Below are positions 16,503 to 26,953 of a DNA stretch of 53,148 nt, piece after piece. Both the position numbers and the translations under genes were made by a program. The DNA lies in the NCBI GenBank assembly GCA_002501485.1, contig DLTS01000048.1:1-53148 (forward strand), given 5' to 3'. Numbering within the stretch: the first letter of the stretch is position 1; every line of letters begins with the position of its first letter. The notes under the pieces were generated by a model. That model worked only from the letters and a program-made list of their open reading frames with translations, searched no databases and was not told the DNA's origin. The stretch is from Acidimicrobiaceae bacterium UBA7830. GTDB taxonomy: Bacteria > Actinomycetota > Acidimicrobiia > Acidimicrobiales > Ilumatobacteraceae.

Positions 16503-17735
16503 TCAGGCTTTGGCTCTGGTCTTGCGAAGTACAGGGTCCGCGAGCGCCAGCGCTCGGTCCGCAAACGACAGCACGCGCCCGGCAGCGCCCGGGGTGTCAC
16601 CGTCGACAAGGTTGCCCATGACCTGCAGGGTGATGTTTGCGATTGAGTGAGTTCCGACCGCAACCCGGAGCCCGGTTCGCAACAAGAACGGATGCCCGAT
16701 GAGGAACGCAAACCGTCGGCCCGTACGAAGGAACGCATCGAATCGCTCGCCAACGGCATCGTCGTAACGGGACTCGGCACCGACGGGATCACGAAGATAT
16801 TCGTCGGCTGCGAGTATTCCAGATTCGAGCCCGTAGTCGATCCCTTCGCCATTCATTGGATTAACGAGTCCCGCGGCGTCGCCTACCGCCATCCAACCGG
16901 GTCCTGAGCGCTTCACCACCGACATTGGCAACCGCCATGCACGTGCCTTTCCAATGTCGGCTCCGAGGCTCCACGAGCCCTCAACCGAAGCTCGGTACGA
17001 CGCAAGCAACTTGTTGAGATTGAGGCTTTTGAAGCCTTTCATCGTCGAAAGTGCCCCAACACCGATATTTACTGAGCCGTCTCCACATGGAAATATCCAG
17101 CCGTATCCGGGAACCGGTGTTCCATGTTCATCGCGGAGTGTGAGGCATGCCTCCAACATCTCGTCGGCATGCCTCGGCGACTCGACATAGCTTCGAATCG
17201 CAAGGCCAAATGGTTCGTCAGCGACGCGGACTGCGCCGAGGTCTCTCGCCACAGCGCCGGGTGCACCCGTGGCAACGATCACCTTTTCGGCGTGCACCTC
17301 GCGTGTTCCGCCTAGGCACTCGACTCGAACACCTCGAACCACGCCATCTTCAATAATCGGTCGTGCCGTCGACTGAAACGACACTGCTGCGCCTGCAGAT
17401 TCGGCTGCGCTAATGAGCTCTGCATCGAGGCTCTGACGAGGCCACACCGCTCCGTATCCTGGGAACCGATCGGTTTCGGGCCATGGCAACTCACGTATTT
17501 GGCGCCCAGCAATCATTCGTAGACCAGAGATTCGATGCGATGCATCGATCTGGATATCAAGTTCTTTTAGCGCTGCAACCGCTCGAGGAGTGAGCCCATC
17601 ACCGCAGATCTTGTCTCGGCCTCGTTCCCCAGATTCGAAGACCGCCACTGATGCCCCTGCCCGTGCTGCGCGCATCGCAGCAGCTGAGCCGGCAGGGCCT
17701 CCACCAATCACCGCAAGGTCAACTTGTTCGCTCAA
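16503..17735 (-). CDS. Geranylgeranyl reductase-family FAD oxidoreductase
   Basis: This 410-residue flavoprotein begins with the dinucleotide motif VIGGGPAGSAAA (about residues 8-19). It has a KICGDGLTPRAV stretch (about 43-54) typical of the geranylgeranyl reductase superfamily, and the second FAD motif VGDAAGLVNPMNGEGIDYG near 280-300. Relatives reduce isoprenoid double bonds, including MenJ, which saturates the menaquinone side chain in mycobacteria. That role is plausible here but unproven. The start codon appears to be TTG at 17735, which gives the family N-terminus; the ribosome site is weak. It lies 9 bases after chorismate mutase on the same strand. Confidence 0.87.
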   Translation of the reverse strand: MSEQVDLAVIGGGPAGSAAAMRAARAGASVAVFESGERGRDKICGDGLTPRAVAALKELDIQIDASHRISGLRMIAGRQIRELPWPETDRFPGYGAVWPRQSLDAELISAAESAGAAVSFQSTARPIIEDGVVRGVRVECLGGTREVHAEKVIVATGAPGAVARDLGAVRVADEPFGLAIRSYVESPRHADEMLEACLTLRDEHGTPVPGYGWIFPCGDGSVNIGVGALSTMKGFKSLNLNKLLASYRASVEGSWSLGADIGKARAWRLPMSVVKRSGPGWMAVGDAAGLVNPMNGEGIDYGLESGILAADEYLRDPVGAESRYDDAVGERFDAFLRTGRRFAFLIGHPFLLRTGLRVAVGTHSIANITLQVMGNLVDGDTPGAAGRVLSFADRALALADPVLRKTRAKA

Positions 17736-17744
17736 GATGGCCCG

Positions 17745-18029
17745 TCAGTTCTCGCCAGCGATCAAGTGATGATGTCGGATGACCTCCGCAACGATAAACC
17801 GGAGAAATTTCTCAGTGAATGCAGGGTCGAGGCCAGCTTCGGTGGCAAGGGTCCGTAACCGTTCGATCTGCTCGTTTTCTCGGATTTCATCTGCTGGAGG
17901 AAGCCCAATTTCAGCCTTGTATTCGCCGACTGCTTGGGTGATCTTAAAACGCTCTGCGAGCATGCAAACGAGAGCGGCGTCGATGTTGTCAATACTTGCT
18001 CGATAGCGAGACAAACGGTCGTCGTTCAC
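17745..18029 (-). CDS. aroQ: Chorismate mutase (AroQ type)
   Basis: This 94-residue all-helical protein is a minimal AroQ chorismate mutase, converting chorismate to prephenate for phenylalanine and tyrosine synthesis. The first helix has the RxxIDxIDxxLxxLLxxR pattern (RASIDNIDAALVCMLAERF, split here by 19 residues), with VGEYKAE supplying the active-site lysine region and ENEQIERLR in the second helix. The start is GTG 18029, supported by AGGAGAG at good distance. It sits between prmC and the geranylgeranyl reductase-like gene. The last helix with FLRFIVAEVIRHH is also typical. Confidence 0.92.
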   Translation of the reverse strand: MNDDRLSRYRASIDNIDAALVCMLAERFKITQAVGEYKAEIGLPPADEIRENEQIERLRTLATEAGLDPAFTEKFLRFIVAEVIRHHHLIAGEN

Positions 18030-18112
18030 GGGGCACTCTCCTAGGTAATGTCCGCTTCTGAAACGCTAGCGGCATTGCGCCTGAAGAGCCATCTCTGCGC
18101 AAGTATTGGCGG

Positions 18113-18961
18113 TCATCGTGCAGGACCTGGCCGATATCCGATTGCAATTCGATCGCGCCCGAATACGTCACGACGCACCTCGTAGTCGACGTACCCGCAC
18201 TCTTCAAAGAGATACTCCGTCGTCAACCGCTGGTCAGAACCAATTTCGAGCACAAGAACACCATTTGCCGTCAGAAAGTCGCCTGCCCGGCGAATAATTT
18301 CGCGAATTGCATCAAGTCCGTCAGAGCCCGAGTACAGGGCCACTTCTGGCTCGTAAACTGAAACACTTTTCTCAACATCGCAGCTGTCCTGCGCAATATA
18401 TGGAGGGTTCGACACGATCACATCGGCCTTCAGGTTCGCCGGTATTGCATCGAACCAACGACTCTCGACGATCGTGACATTTCGCGCTGGTCGACCAATC
18501 CCTGCGAGGTTCGCCCGAGCAACTGCGAGAGCATCCGTAGAGATGTCGGTCATCCAGATCGACGTGTTCTCAACGGGGAGTTCGGTGGCGAGCGACAGAC
18601 CAATTGCGCCTGAGCCCGTCCCGAGATCGATCACGGTTCGGGTCCCCTCTGCCGCCATTGCGAGCTCAATGGCAACGCCCGCAACCTCTTCGGTTTCCGG
18701 CCGAGGAATAAGTACCCGTTCATCGACGAAGAGATCGAGACGCCGAAATGCCCAACGACCGAGCACATATTGCAGTGGCTCACCTATGCGATATCGCCCG
18801 ACCATGGCATCAAGATGCGCCACCATACGCTCTGTCACCTCCTCGTCGAGAACGTCGTCGATCCGATCAGCTGACACTGCTACCTCGACCAACCACCGAG
18901 CGTGAGTGCGGTCTCCAATGACGTCTGCGGTCGACTCAACGAGTTTGCGAACGGTCGTCAC
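18113..18961 (-). CDS. prmC: Peptide chain release factor N5-glutamine methyltransferase
   Basis: This 282-residue enzyme methylates the glutamine of the GGQ motif in release factors, using S-adenosylmethionine. The SAM loop is DLGTGSGAIGLSL (114-118 being GTGSG), and the catalytic NPPY lies at 185-188. The N-terminal substrate domain includes EPLQYVLGRWAF and IPRPETE, both diagnostic of PrmC. The start is GTG 18961, overlapping the prfA stop as GTGA. Its substrate RF1 is thus encoded directly upstream in the same operon, the usual bacterial arrangement. Confidence 0.96.
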   Translation of the reverse strand: MTTVRKLVESTADVIGDRTHARWLVEVAVSADRIDDVLDEEVTERMVAHLDAMVGRYRIGEPLQYVLGRWAFRRLDLFVDERVLIPRPETEEVAGVAIELAMAAEGTRTVIDLGTGSGAIGLSLATELPVENTSIWMTDISTDALAVARANLAGIGRPARNVTIVESRWFDAIPANLKADVIVSNPPYIAQDSCDVEKSVSVYEPEVALYSGSDGLDAIREIIRRAGDFLTANGVLVLEIGSDQRLTTEYLFEECGYVDYEVRRDVFGRDRIAIGYRPGPAR

Positions 18962-20064
18962 AGGCCACCTTCGGTCTCCTGGGCCAGAAGGCGTTCGCGT
19001 TCTTCGAGAAGAAGAGGTTCGATGACGTGATCAAGCGCTCCCGCAAGCACCTCAGGAAGACGATGAATCGTGAGACCGATTCGGTGATCGGTTACTCGAC
19101 CTTCTTTAAAGTTGTAGGTGCGAATCTTCTCGCTTCGGCCGCCACCACCGACCTGGGACCGCCGATCTGCAGACCTCTGTGAGTCTTGTTCTGACTCCGC
19201 ATGTGCCTTCAGGCGAGCTCGGAGCACCTGCATGGCCCGCGCCCGGTTTTGTAGCTGGCTTCGCTCATCTTGCATTGTGACCACGAGCCCGGAAGGCCGG
19301 TGGGTGATGCGCACTGCAGAGTCGGTCGTATTGACGTGCTGCCCTCCCGCTCCCGATGAGCGATACACATCGATGTCGAGGTCACGATCATCGATCTCAA
19401 CTTCGATTTCATCGGCCTCTGGCAATACTGCGACTGTTGCAGATGACGTGTGAACACGGCCCTGACTTTCGGTTACTGGCACACGCTGAACACGGTGCGG
19501 TCCACCTTCGAACTTAAGGTGCTGCCATGCGTCGTCACCACGAACGATGAACGTCACCTGGTTCGTTCCTCCGAGGTCACTTGCATCGTGAGAGAGCATC
19601 TCAAGTTTCCAGCCATGTAATTGGGCGTATCCGCGGTACATGTCGAGTAGGTCTCCTGCGAAGAGATTGGCTTCCTCACCGCCCTCTGCACCGCGAATCT
19701 CAACGATTACATTTCGCCCTGCGTCTGGGTCGGGAGGAACGAGTAATTCCCGCACGTGTTGTGCAAGCGCCTCAAGTTCACGTTGGCCAGCGAGCACCTC
19801 TTCTTCGAATCCGGTTCGGTCGTCGCCATCAGCGACCTCGGCGAGTTCAGCGGCGGCAGCGATGTCGTCGAGTAAACGGTCTCGGGATGCAAGTGCGTCA
19901 ACAAATGCTTGAAGTTGGTGATACCGCTGGGACACTTTCCGCAACTCATTCGAGTCGGCAGCGGTCGCAGGGTCTGCTAACCGTTGCTCAAGTTCACGGA
20001 ATTCGCCGGCATGGGCCGCAAGGCGCTCAAAAAGAGCATCGTGCTCGTGAGAAGGCTGCAACAT
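18958..20064 (-). CDS. prfA: Peptide chain release factor 1
   Basis: This 368-residue factor ends translation at UAA and UAG. The codon-recognition tripeptide of the RF1 class appears as PVT at 196-198 in RVQRVPVTESQGR. The catalytic GGQ is at 240-242 in SSGAGGQHVNTTDSA. The N-terminal coiled domain and the basic ARLKAHAE region near the C-terminus match the family, and full length argues for an active factor. It overlaps prmC by 4 bases and follows the unrecognised gene at 20083 by 18 bases in one operon. Confidence 0.97.
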   Translation of the reverse strand: MLQPSHEHDALFERLAAHAGEFRELEQRLADPATAADSNELRKVSQRYHQLQAFVDALASRDRLLDDIAAAAELAEVADGDDRTGFEEEVLAGQRELEALAQHVRELLVPPDPDAGRNVIVEIRGAEGGEEANLFAGDLLDMYRGYAQLHGWKLEMLSHDASDLGGTNQVTFIVRGDDAWQHLKFEGGPHRVQRVPVTESQGRVHTSSATVAVLPEADEIEVEIDDRDLDIDVYRSSGAGGQHVNTTDSAVRITHRPSGLVVTMQDERSQLQNRARAMQVLRARLKAHAESEQDSQRSADRRSQVGGGGRSEKIRTYNFKEGRVTDHRIGLTIHRLPEVLAGALDHVIEPLLLEERERLLAQETEGGL

Positions 20065-20082
20065 CGTGCTACGAGACTACTC

Positions 20083-21123
20083 TCAGCGGCTCAGCAGTTC
20101 GGCTTGCGACACGATGCGCATCGGACGGCGCGACCGTTGTGCCATCTCGTTGAGCACGGGCAGACGATTACGACCATCGACGGCGACGAGAATCTCAGTC
20201 ACGGTCTCTCGATGGGCTGACCACTCGGCATGGTCGGCGGCGTCGACGATGGCCCCGAGATCGGTTCCGGTCGTGCAGGCAACAAGCACTTGTTCCCCAT
20301 CTAGTTGGGCTGAAATGAAGGCGGGAGCCGCATCGGACATGCTGCCGCGCGGCAGCACCCCGGACATCGCCACACGATTGGTCAATGGCGAATCTGGAGA
20401 CGACAGCACAGTCGCTCTCATCCAACGTTCCGCCGACAGCCGGTTGAGCGGATGCGGGTCGGCAGCTGGATATCGGTATGTCTGAACGAATTCGACAACT
20501 CGCACGAGCGAGTCGAGAGCTGGGGCATCGCCGTGCAGCATCTGAAAGGCCTCACGATCCTGTGAACCGACGCCAACCCGCAATTTCCAGTCGTCTTCAA
20601 ATATCACTCGGCAGACTTCAAGCCCCGCTACTTCGCCGGTGAGCACGCCGTGTTCGATCACAGCCTCGGCCCCCGCCTCAGAGATGATCGATCGAAACTC
20701 ATCGATCTCGAAGGCACACTCCGACTCAGTCTCAGCAGGCCACGGATCTACCACTGTCAGCGACCTTCCATCAAGCAGGTACACATCAGAATCGATCTTC
20801 CACTGACGCATTCGACGGGCAACTACCGGTGCTTGCTCTCGATAATGATCGGGAACAACGACGTCGAGTCGAGCAGAGTTTTTACGGAGATGGAGCGCGA
20901 TTGCCGCTCCTAATAGGCGTTCGGGTTGGTCGTCCAACCACACAAAAGAACGGGAAGGTTCATGAATGCCGACTCCGCCCGGCATTGGGACAACAGGGAC
21001 GCCGACGAGATCAAAATGCTCGCGGGCGAGTGACTGCAACACCGCTGCGATCAGGGCTGGCCGACGGTCATCGGTGACCGCCCCAGTTTCAGGCATAATG
21101 CGACCCCGTAGGGGCTGTGTCAC
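20083..21123 (-). CDS. Conserved-looking soluble protein of unknown function in the rpmE-prfA operon
   Basis: I do not recognise this 346-residue protein. It has no signal peptide or membrane segment and is moderately acidic. Residues 30-130 read like a Rossmann-type alpha/beta region (DLVGVPVVPMPGGVGIHEP, then LDVVVPDHYREQA). The C-terminal part (about 240-346) contains ISAQLDGEQVLVACTTGTDLG and TEILVAVDGRNRLPVL, suggesting a second alpha/beta domain. The start is GTG 21123, whose overlap with the rpmE stop (GTGA) supports it. Being fixed between rpmE and prfA suggests a link to translation or simply co-expression. An in-frame ATG at 21096 is an alternative start. Confidence 0.75.
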   Translation of the reverse strand: MTQPLRGRIMPETGAVTDDRRPALIAAVLQSLAREHFDLVGVPVVPMPGGVGIHEPSRSFVWLDDQPERLLGAAIALHLRKNSARLDVVVPDHYREQAPVVARRMRQWKIDSDVYLLDGRSLTVVDPWPAETESECAFEIDEFRSIISEAGAEAVIEHGVLTGEVAGLEVCRVIFEDDWKLRVGVGSQDREAFQMLHGDAPALDSLVRVVEFVQTYRYPAADPHPLNRLSAERWMRATVLSSPDSPLTNRVAMSGVLPRGSMSDAAPAFISAQLDGEQVLVACTTGTDLGAIVDAADHAEWSAHRETVTEILVAVDGRNRLPVLNEMAQRSRRPMRIVSQAELLSR

Positions 21124-21332
21124 TTCTTGGCGCGCTCGCCGTACCGGCGATTAAAACGCTCAACGCGTCCACCAGAGTCAACGAGCTTCTGTTTGCCAGT
21201 GAAGAACGGGTGGCACTCGTTACAAAGTTCAAGGATCTGCTCTCCCGAACGGGTCGAGCGGGTCTCGAATGCGCTGCCACAGGAGCAGCGAATGGTGACA
21301 ACTTCGTAATTAGGGTGAATATCGGACTTCAT
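21120..21332 (-). CDS. rpmE: 50S ribosomal protein L31 (zinc-binding form)
   Basis: The 70-residue protein matches the cysteine-containing (C+) L31. It starts MKSDIHPNYE, has the CSCGSAF pair, and then CNECHPFFTGKQK with the second pair. Four cysteines bind zinc. Under zinc starvation such L31 is often swapped for a cysteine-less paralogue, which is not in this window. A strong AGGAG lies 6-7 bases before ATG 21332. rho is 70 bases upstream on the same strand. Confidence 0.98.
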   Translation of the reverse strand: MKSDIHPNYEVVTIRCSCGSAFETRSTRSGEQILELCNECHPFFTGKQKLVDSGGRVERFNRRYGERAKK

Positions 21333-21402
21333 TCTAATTTCTCCTGACTCAGGCCTTCAGAATGCTAGCGGGCGACAAACGAGGAACCACTGGCGATCTC
21401 GC

Positions 21403-23154
<1,752 letters not shown>

Positions 23155-23281
23155 CTTCTCTTCGCCAACAGGCGGAATTTCACTTCACATGCGGCCGATG
23201 GGATCGGAATGCGTTTGTAAGCAAGCTCTAAACGATGCTTGCGACAAAAGGAACAGCCCTAACGCCACCGGCTACGTGGGA

Positions 23282-23302
23282 CGAAACAGAATTTCTGTTT
23301 CG
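23282..23302. promoter_or_regulatory. Perfect 21-bp palindrome upstream of rho (candidate operator)
   Basis: CGAAACAGAA and its exact complement flank a single central base. It lies 128 bases upstream of the rho start and 61 bases past the thrC stop, inside a 208-base gap with no supported gene. As RNA it could fold into an 8-bp stem with a 5-base loop, but no T-run follows on the minus strand, so an intrinsic terminator for thrC is unlikely. Perfect symmetry suggests a dimeric regulator site. It does not match the LexA consensus, and I cannot name the regulator. Confidence 0.5.
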
Positions 23303-23362
23303 GTCGTTCAGAGCGAGCGCCCCGACGCCTCAAACCCTAGCACCGATGCTGACCGACAGCAA

Positions 23363-24733
23363 TTATCTCGACACGCGAGAAACCCCTCGGACGAAGTCAG
23401 AGACTGCTGCGAGATGAGCGGGAAGATCACTCATCCGCTCCGTGCGCTCCATCAAGTCACCAAGTTCGGGTGGGAGTTCGGGGCGGATGCCCGTTGCTTT
23501 CTCAACCGCATCAGGAAACTTCGCCGGGTGAGCGGTCGACAGGCACACGGTTGTGCCGTCTGAGCGGGTTCGCCGTGCCGCAGCCGTTCCGGTTGCGGTG
23601 TGAGGGTCGATCAACATTCCCGAATCTCGGTAGACCCGACCGATCTCAGCAAGGGTCTCCTCGTCGTCGACGCGCTCTGCCGAAAATGTGGAAGAGATCC
23701 ATGTACGGAAGTTCACTTCCTCAACTTCAAGCACCCCTGACGAGCGGAAATGCTTGAGTTGCTCTGCAGTGCGTCCTCCGTTGCGGTTGTTCATCTCAAA
23801 GAGCAGCCGCTCGAAGTTAGATGACACCTGGATATCCATACTTGGACTCAATGTTGGAACCACTTCGGTTGCCGACATATCACGATGGTTCACGAAGCGA
23901 GCCAGAATGTCATTTGCATTCGACGCGATGAGAAGATTATCGATCGAGGCTCCAGTCGATTTCGCGATCCAGCCGGCCAGCACATTTCCGAAGTTGCCCG
24001 TGGGCACGCAGAACGTGGCCGGCTCAGCAAACGCTTGCGAGGCCGTCACGTAGTAGACGATCTGGGCCATCACACGAGCCCAGTTAATAGAATTCACAGC
24101 TGACAGATTGCAATCACGACGCAACTGTTCGTCCGCAAACATCGCCTTTACGAGATCTTGACAGTCATCAAAGGTTCCGTCGACTGCGACCACATGCACA
24201 TTTGGCGAATCAACGGTGGTCATCTGTCGTCGCTGCACATCGCTCGTTCGACCGCGAGGGTACAAGATGACGATGTCGACATTGTCACATGATTTAACTG
24301 CATCGATTGCGGCTGACCCGGTGTCACCACTGGTTGCACCGACAATGGTTACTCGGTCGCTACGTTCAGCGAGAACGTGGTCGAATAGCCGCCCAACCAC
24401 CTGCAACGCAAGATCCTTGAAGGCAAGGGTTGGGCCATGGAATAACTCTTGAACCCACAGATTCTCTTCGATCTGCACCAGCGGTGCCACCTCCGAGTGG
24501 CGAAACGTCGCATACGCATCGCGGACAATGGCTTCGAGCACCTCACTCGAAATGTCATCGCCGATATACGTCGCCATGATGGAAGTCGCCGTTGACGAAT
24601 AGTCGTCAACGGCCGCCGGAAGCGTCGGCCACTCGGTTGGAACATACAAACCACCGTCGGACGCAAGCCCACTCAGCAGTACGTCTGAGAACCCCAATTC
24701 AGGGGCAGTACCGCGAGTCGAGACGTATCTCAC
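23363..24733 (-). CDS. thrC: Threonine synthase
   Basis: This 456-residue PLP enzyme converts O-phosphohomoserine to threonine. The N-terminal MRYVSTRG and DGGLYVP stretches and the PLP lysine K106 in HGPTLAFKD define the longer, E. coli-like threonine synthase class. GATSGDTGSAAI is the phosphate-binding loop, and PTGNFGNVLAGW is the later conserved block. The start is GTG 24733, adjoining the hom stop (TAA followed directly by GTG), so hom and thrC are co-transcribed. The homoserine kinase gene thrB, usually next, is missing before rho. Confidence 0.95.
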   Translation of the reverse strand: MRYVSTRGTAPELGFSDVLLSGLASDGGLYVPTEWPTLPAAVDDYSSTATSIMATYIGDDISSEVLEAIVRDAYATFRHSEVAPLVQIEENLWVQELFHGPTLAFKDLALQVVGRLFDHVLAERSDRVTIVGATSGDTGSAAIDAVKSCDNVDIVILYPRGRTSDVQRRQMTTVDSPNVHVVAVDGTFDDCQDLVKAMFADEQLRRDCNLSAVNSINWARVMAQIVYYVTASQAFAEPATFCVPTGNFGNVLAGWIAKSTGASIDNLLIASNANDILARFVNHRDMSATEVVPTLSPSMDIQVSSNFERLLFEMNNRNGGRTAEQLKHFRSSGVLEVEEVNFRTWISSTFSAERVDDEETLAEIGRVYRDSGMLIDPHTATGTAAARRTRSDGTTVCLSTAHPAKFPDAVEKATGIRPELPPELGDLMERTERMSDLPAHLAAVSDFVRGVSRVSR

Positions 24734-26086
24734 TTACGCTCCGATCACGCGAATGAGCCCGCCGATCCGGCGAACGACGTCGAGTTCACGTAGCTGACGC
24801 ACAGTGGCCTGCACTGAAGACTCAACCGCCTCGTGCGTGATGAAGACGAGACGAGCTTCCTCACCCGCACCCTCCTGCTCGGCTGCACGGATACTCACAC
24901 CATGTTCGGCGAACACACCTGTGACGCTGTGCAACACCCCGGATTGGTCAAGAACATCAAGAGCGAGCAAATACTCGGCACTAGTTGCGTCAATCTGTCG
25001 CACCCTCGCCCGCTGAAACGCTCCAAGAGAGCCGTGTGTGCCCTGATCGCGGTTGACCGCCGCATCAATGAGATCTCCCAGCACGGCGCTCGCAGTTGGA
25101 TCGCCTCCGGCTCCACGACCGAAAAACATCAATGAACCAACGGCATCACCTTCGATAAACACCGCGTTGTACGAATCGCGAACCGACGCCAACGGGTGTT
25201 CGTTCGGAACCATCGCTGGATGCACTCTGACTGCGACCTCGCCTGTGTCACGATCTTGCTCGGCAATTCCGAGAAGTTTCACGACGTAACCGAGACGCCC
25301 GGCGATTGCGATATCGCTCGCAGTGATGTTGCTAATGCCCTCGTGGTACACATCTCCGGCAACTACTTTCACCCCGAAGGCGATGCTCGCGATAATTGCG
25401 GCCTTGGCACCCGCGTCAAAACCTTCAACATCGGCAGTTGGGTCACGCTCGGCATACCCCAGACGCTGGGCTTCAGCGAGGGCGTCTGCGTAGTCAGCAC
25501 CCTCATTTGTCATCTTCGACAAGATGTAGTTCGTAGTGCCGTTGAGGATTCCCATCACCCTCGACACAGGCTCGCCTCGAAGGCTTTCTCGCAACGGTCG
25601 AATCAACGGAATGCCGCCCGCAACGGCCGCCTCAAACAGCAAATCGACCCCGTTGGAGTCTGCAAGTTCGAAAAGCTCCGCTCCATGATTTGCGAGAAGT
25701 TCTTTATTTCCCGTGACCACCGGCTTTCCGGCAGATAGTGCGGCAACAATGAGTTCACGAGCGGGTTCGATGCCACCAATCACCTCAACGACAACATCGA
25801 TTTCCGGGTCAGAGACCACTGCCATCGCATCATTCGTTAACGAGACATCGCCCAATTCGACGCCACGGTCGCGCGACATGTTTCGAACTGCCACCGAAGT
25901 GACGACAAGGTTGAGTCCGGTGCGGGCGGCAATCGCGTCACGTTGGGCGCGCAATAGCGGCACCAATGCGCCGCCAACATTGCCGCAACCGAGCAACCCG
26001 ACGCGAACCGTCCGGGCGTCCGAGGAAACCGCTTGATCTGTCACCCTTGAGAGGCTATCTGCGAGCAGGTGCCCCAGCCCCGACAC
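24734..26086 (-). CDS. hom: Homoserine dehydrogenase
   Basis: This enzyme of about 436-450 residues reduces aspartate semialdehyde to homoserine in threonine/methionine synthesis. It has the NAD(P) motif VGLLGCGNVGGAL, the NKELLANHG block, the catalytic-domain signature with GILNGTTNYILSKM, and AERDPTADVEGFDAGAKA. The C-terminus (about 365-450) is an ACT domain, the usual site of threonine feedback inhibition. The start is uncertain: GTG 26086 gives the longest protein, while GTG 26044 would leave more room for the promoter shared with the divergent crotonase. Neither has a good ribosome site. Confidence 0.94.
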   Translation of the reverse strand: MSGLGHLLADSLSRVTDQAVSSDARTVRVGLLGCGNVGGALVPLLRAQRDAIAARTGLNLVVTSVAVRNMSRDRGVELGDVSLTNDAMAVVSDPEIDVVVEVIGGIEPARELIVAALSAGKPVVTGNKELLANHGAELFELADSNGVDLLFEAAVAGGIPLIRPLRESLRGEPVSRVMGILNGTTNYILSKMTNEGADYADALAEAQRLGYAERDPTADVEGFDAGAKAAIIASIAFGVKVVAGDVYHEGISNITASDIAIAGRLGYVVKLLGIAEQDRDTGEVAVRVHPAMVPNEHPLASVRDSYNAVFIEGDAVGSLMFFGRGAGGDPTASAVLGDLIDAAVNRDQGTHGSLGAFQRARVRQIDATSAEYLLALDVLDQSGVLHSVTGVFAEHGVSIRAAEQEGAGEEARLVFITHEAVESSVQATVRQLRELDVVRRIGGLIRVIGA

Positions 26087-26120
26087 GCCTCACCGGGCTC
26101 GCCCATGCTTCGATAGATCA

Positions 26121-26930
26121 ATGACTTCTGAGAACATCCCTGCACTACAGCACCTTCGATGGGAACACGCCGAAGGAGACACCGTCGGCACCATCGTCCT
26201 CAACCGACCAGAGCGCCTTAATGCACTGTCGGTAGCGCTCATGACAGAGATCGTTGAACTCTGTACATGGATTTCGCATCAACATGAGATCAAGGTCGTC
26301 ATCATGCGCGGAGAGGGTCGAGCATTCACTGCAGGTTTCGATCTCGATGACTTCACCGACGTCTACGGCGGATCTAACCCACGAGCAGGCGCCGAACTCG
26401 GACGCGTCATGGCAGACACCGTCACCAATATGCGTCAACTCACTATTGCTGCAGTGCACGGACACTGTGTCGGCGGAGGCGTCGTGCTGACCGCTGCATG
26501 CGATCTTCGCATGGCTGCAACTACAACCCGATTCTTAATTCCTGAAGTTGACCTCGGAATTCCTCTCGCTTGGGGAGGGGTTCCACGCCTCGTGCGCGAG
26601 GTGGGGCCAGCTGTCGCAAAGGAACTCATTCTGTCGTGCCGACCGTTCTCTGCCGACGAGGCCCTACAACTTCGCTTTATCAACCGTGTGGTCGCCGAGG
26701 ACGAACTCGTTGCAGAGGCCGAGTCATTCGCCGAATCGTTGGCGAATAAACCCACATTTTCGTTGCTCGCAACAAAGACGCAGGTCAATGCGGTCATGGA
26801 AGAGATCGCAGGTACTGGCCGTAGCGCTAACGATGCCGACAGCCTTGTGGTTGCGTTACACGATGAAGAATCGCGGGCGGCATCTCAGCGCTATCTCGAA
26901 TCACGATCTCGCTCGTCTGGCAACAAGTAG
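26121..26930 (+). CDS. Enoyl-CoA hydratase/isomerase family protein
   Basis: This 269-residue crotonase-fold protein has the acyl-CoA oxyanion-hole motifs GRAFTAGFDLDDF (about 66-78) and HGHCVGGGVVL (about 113-123). Of the two glutamates used by classical enoyl-CoA hydratase, the first is replaced by valine (V122) while the second is kept (E142 in IPEVDLG). Single-Glu members are often isomerases or other CoA enzymes, so hydratase activity should not be assumed. It is inserted on the plus strand between lysA and hom, interrupting an otherwise one-directional gene row. The substrate is unknown. Confidence 0.85.
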   Translation: MTSENIPALQHLRWEHAEGDTVGTIVLNRPERLNALSVALMTEIVELCTWISHQHEIKVVIMRGEGRAFTAGFDLDDFTDVYGGSNPRAGAELGRVMADTVTNMRQLTIAAVHGHCVGGGVVLTAACDLRMAATTTRFLIPEVDLGIPLAWGGVPRLVREVGPAVAKELILSCRPFSADEALQLRFINRVVAEDELVAEAESFAESLANKPTFSLLATKTQVNAVMEEIAGTGRSANDADSLVVALHDEESRAASQRYLESRSRSSGNK

Positions 26931-26953
26931 TTCGCTGACGTCCTTAAACGAGA

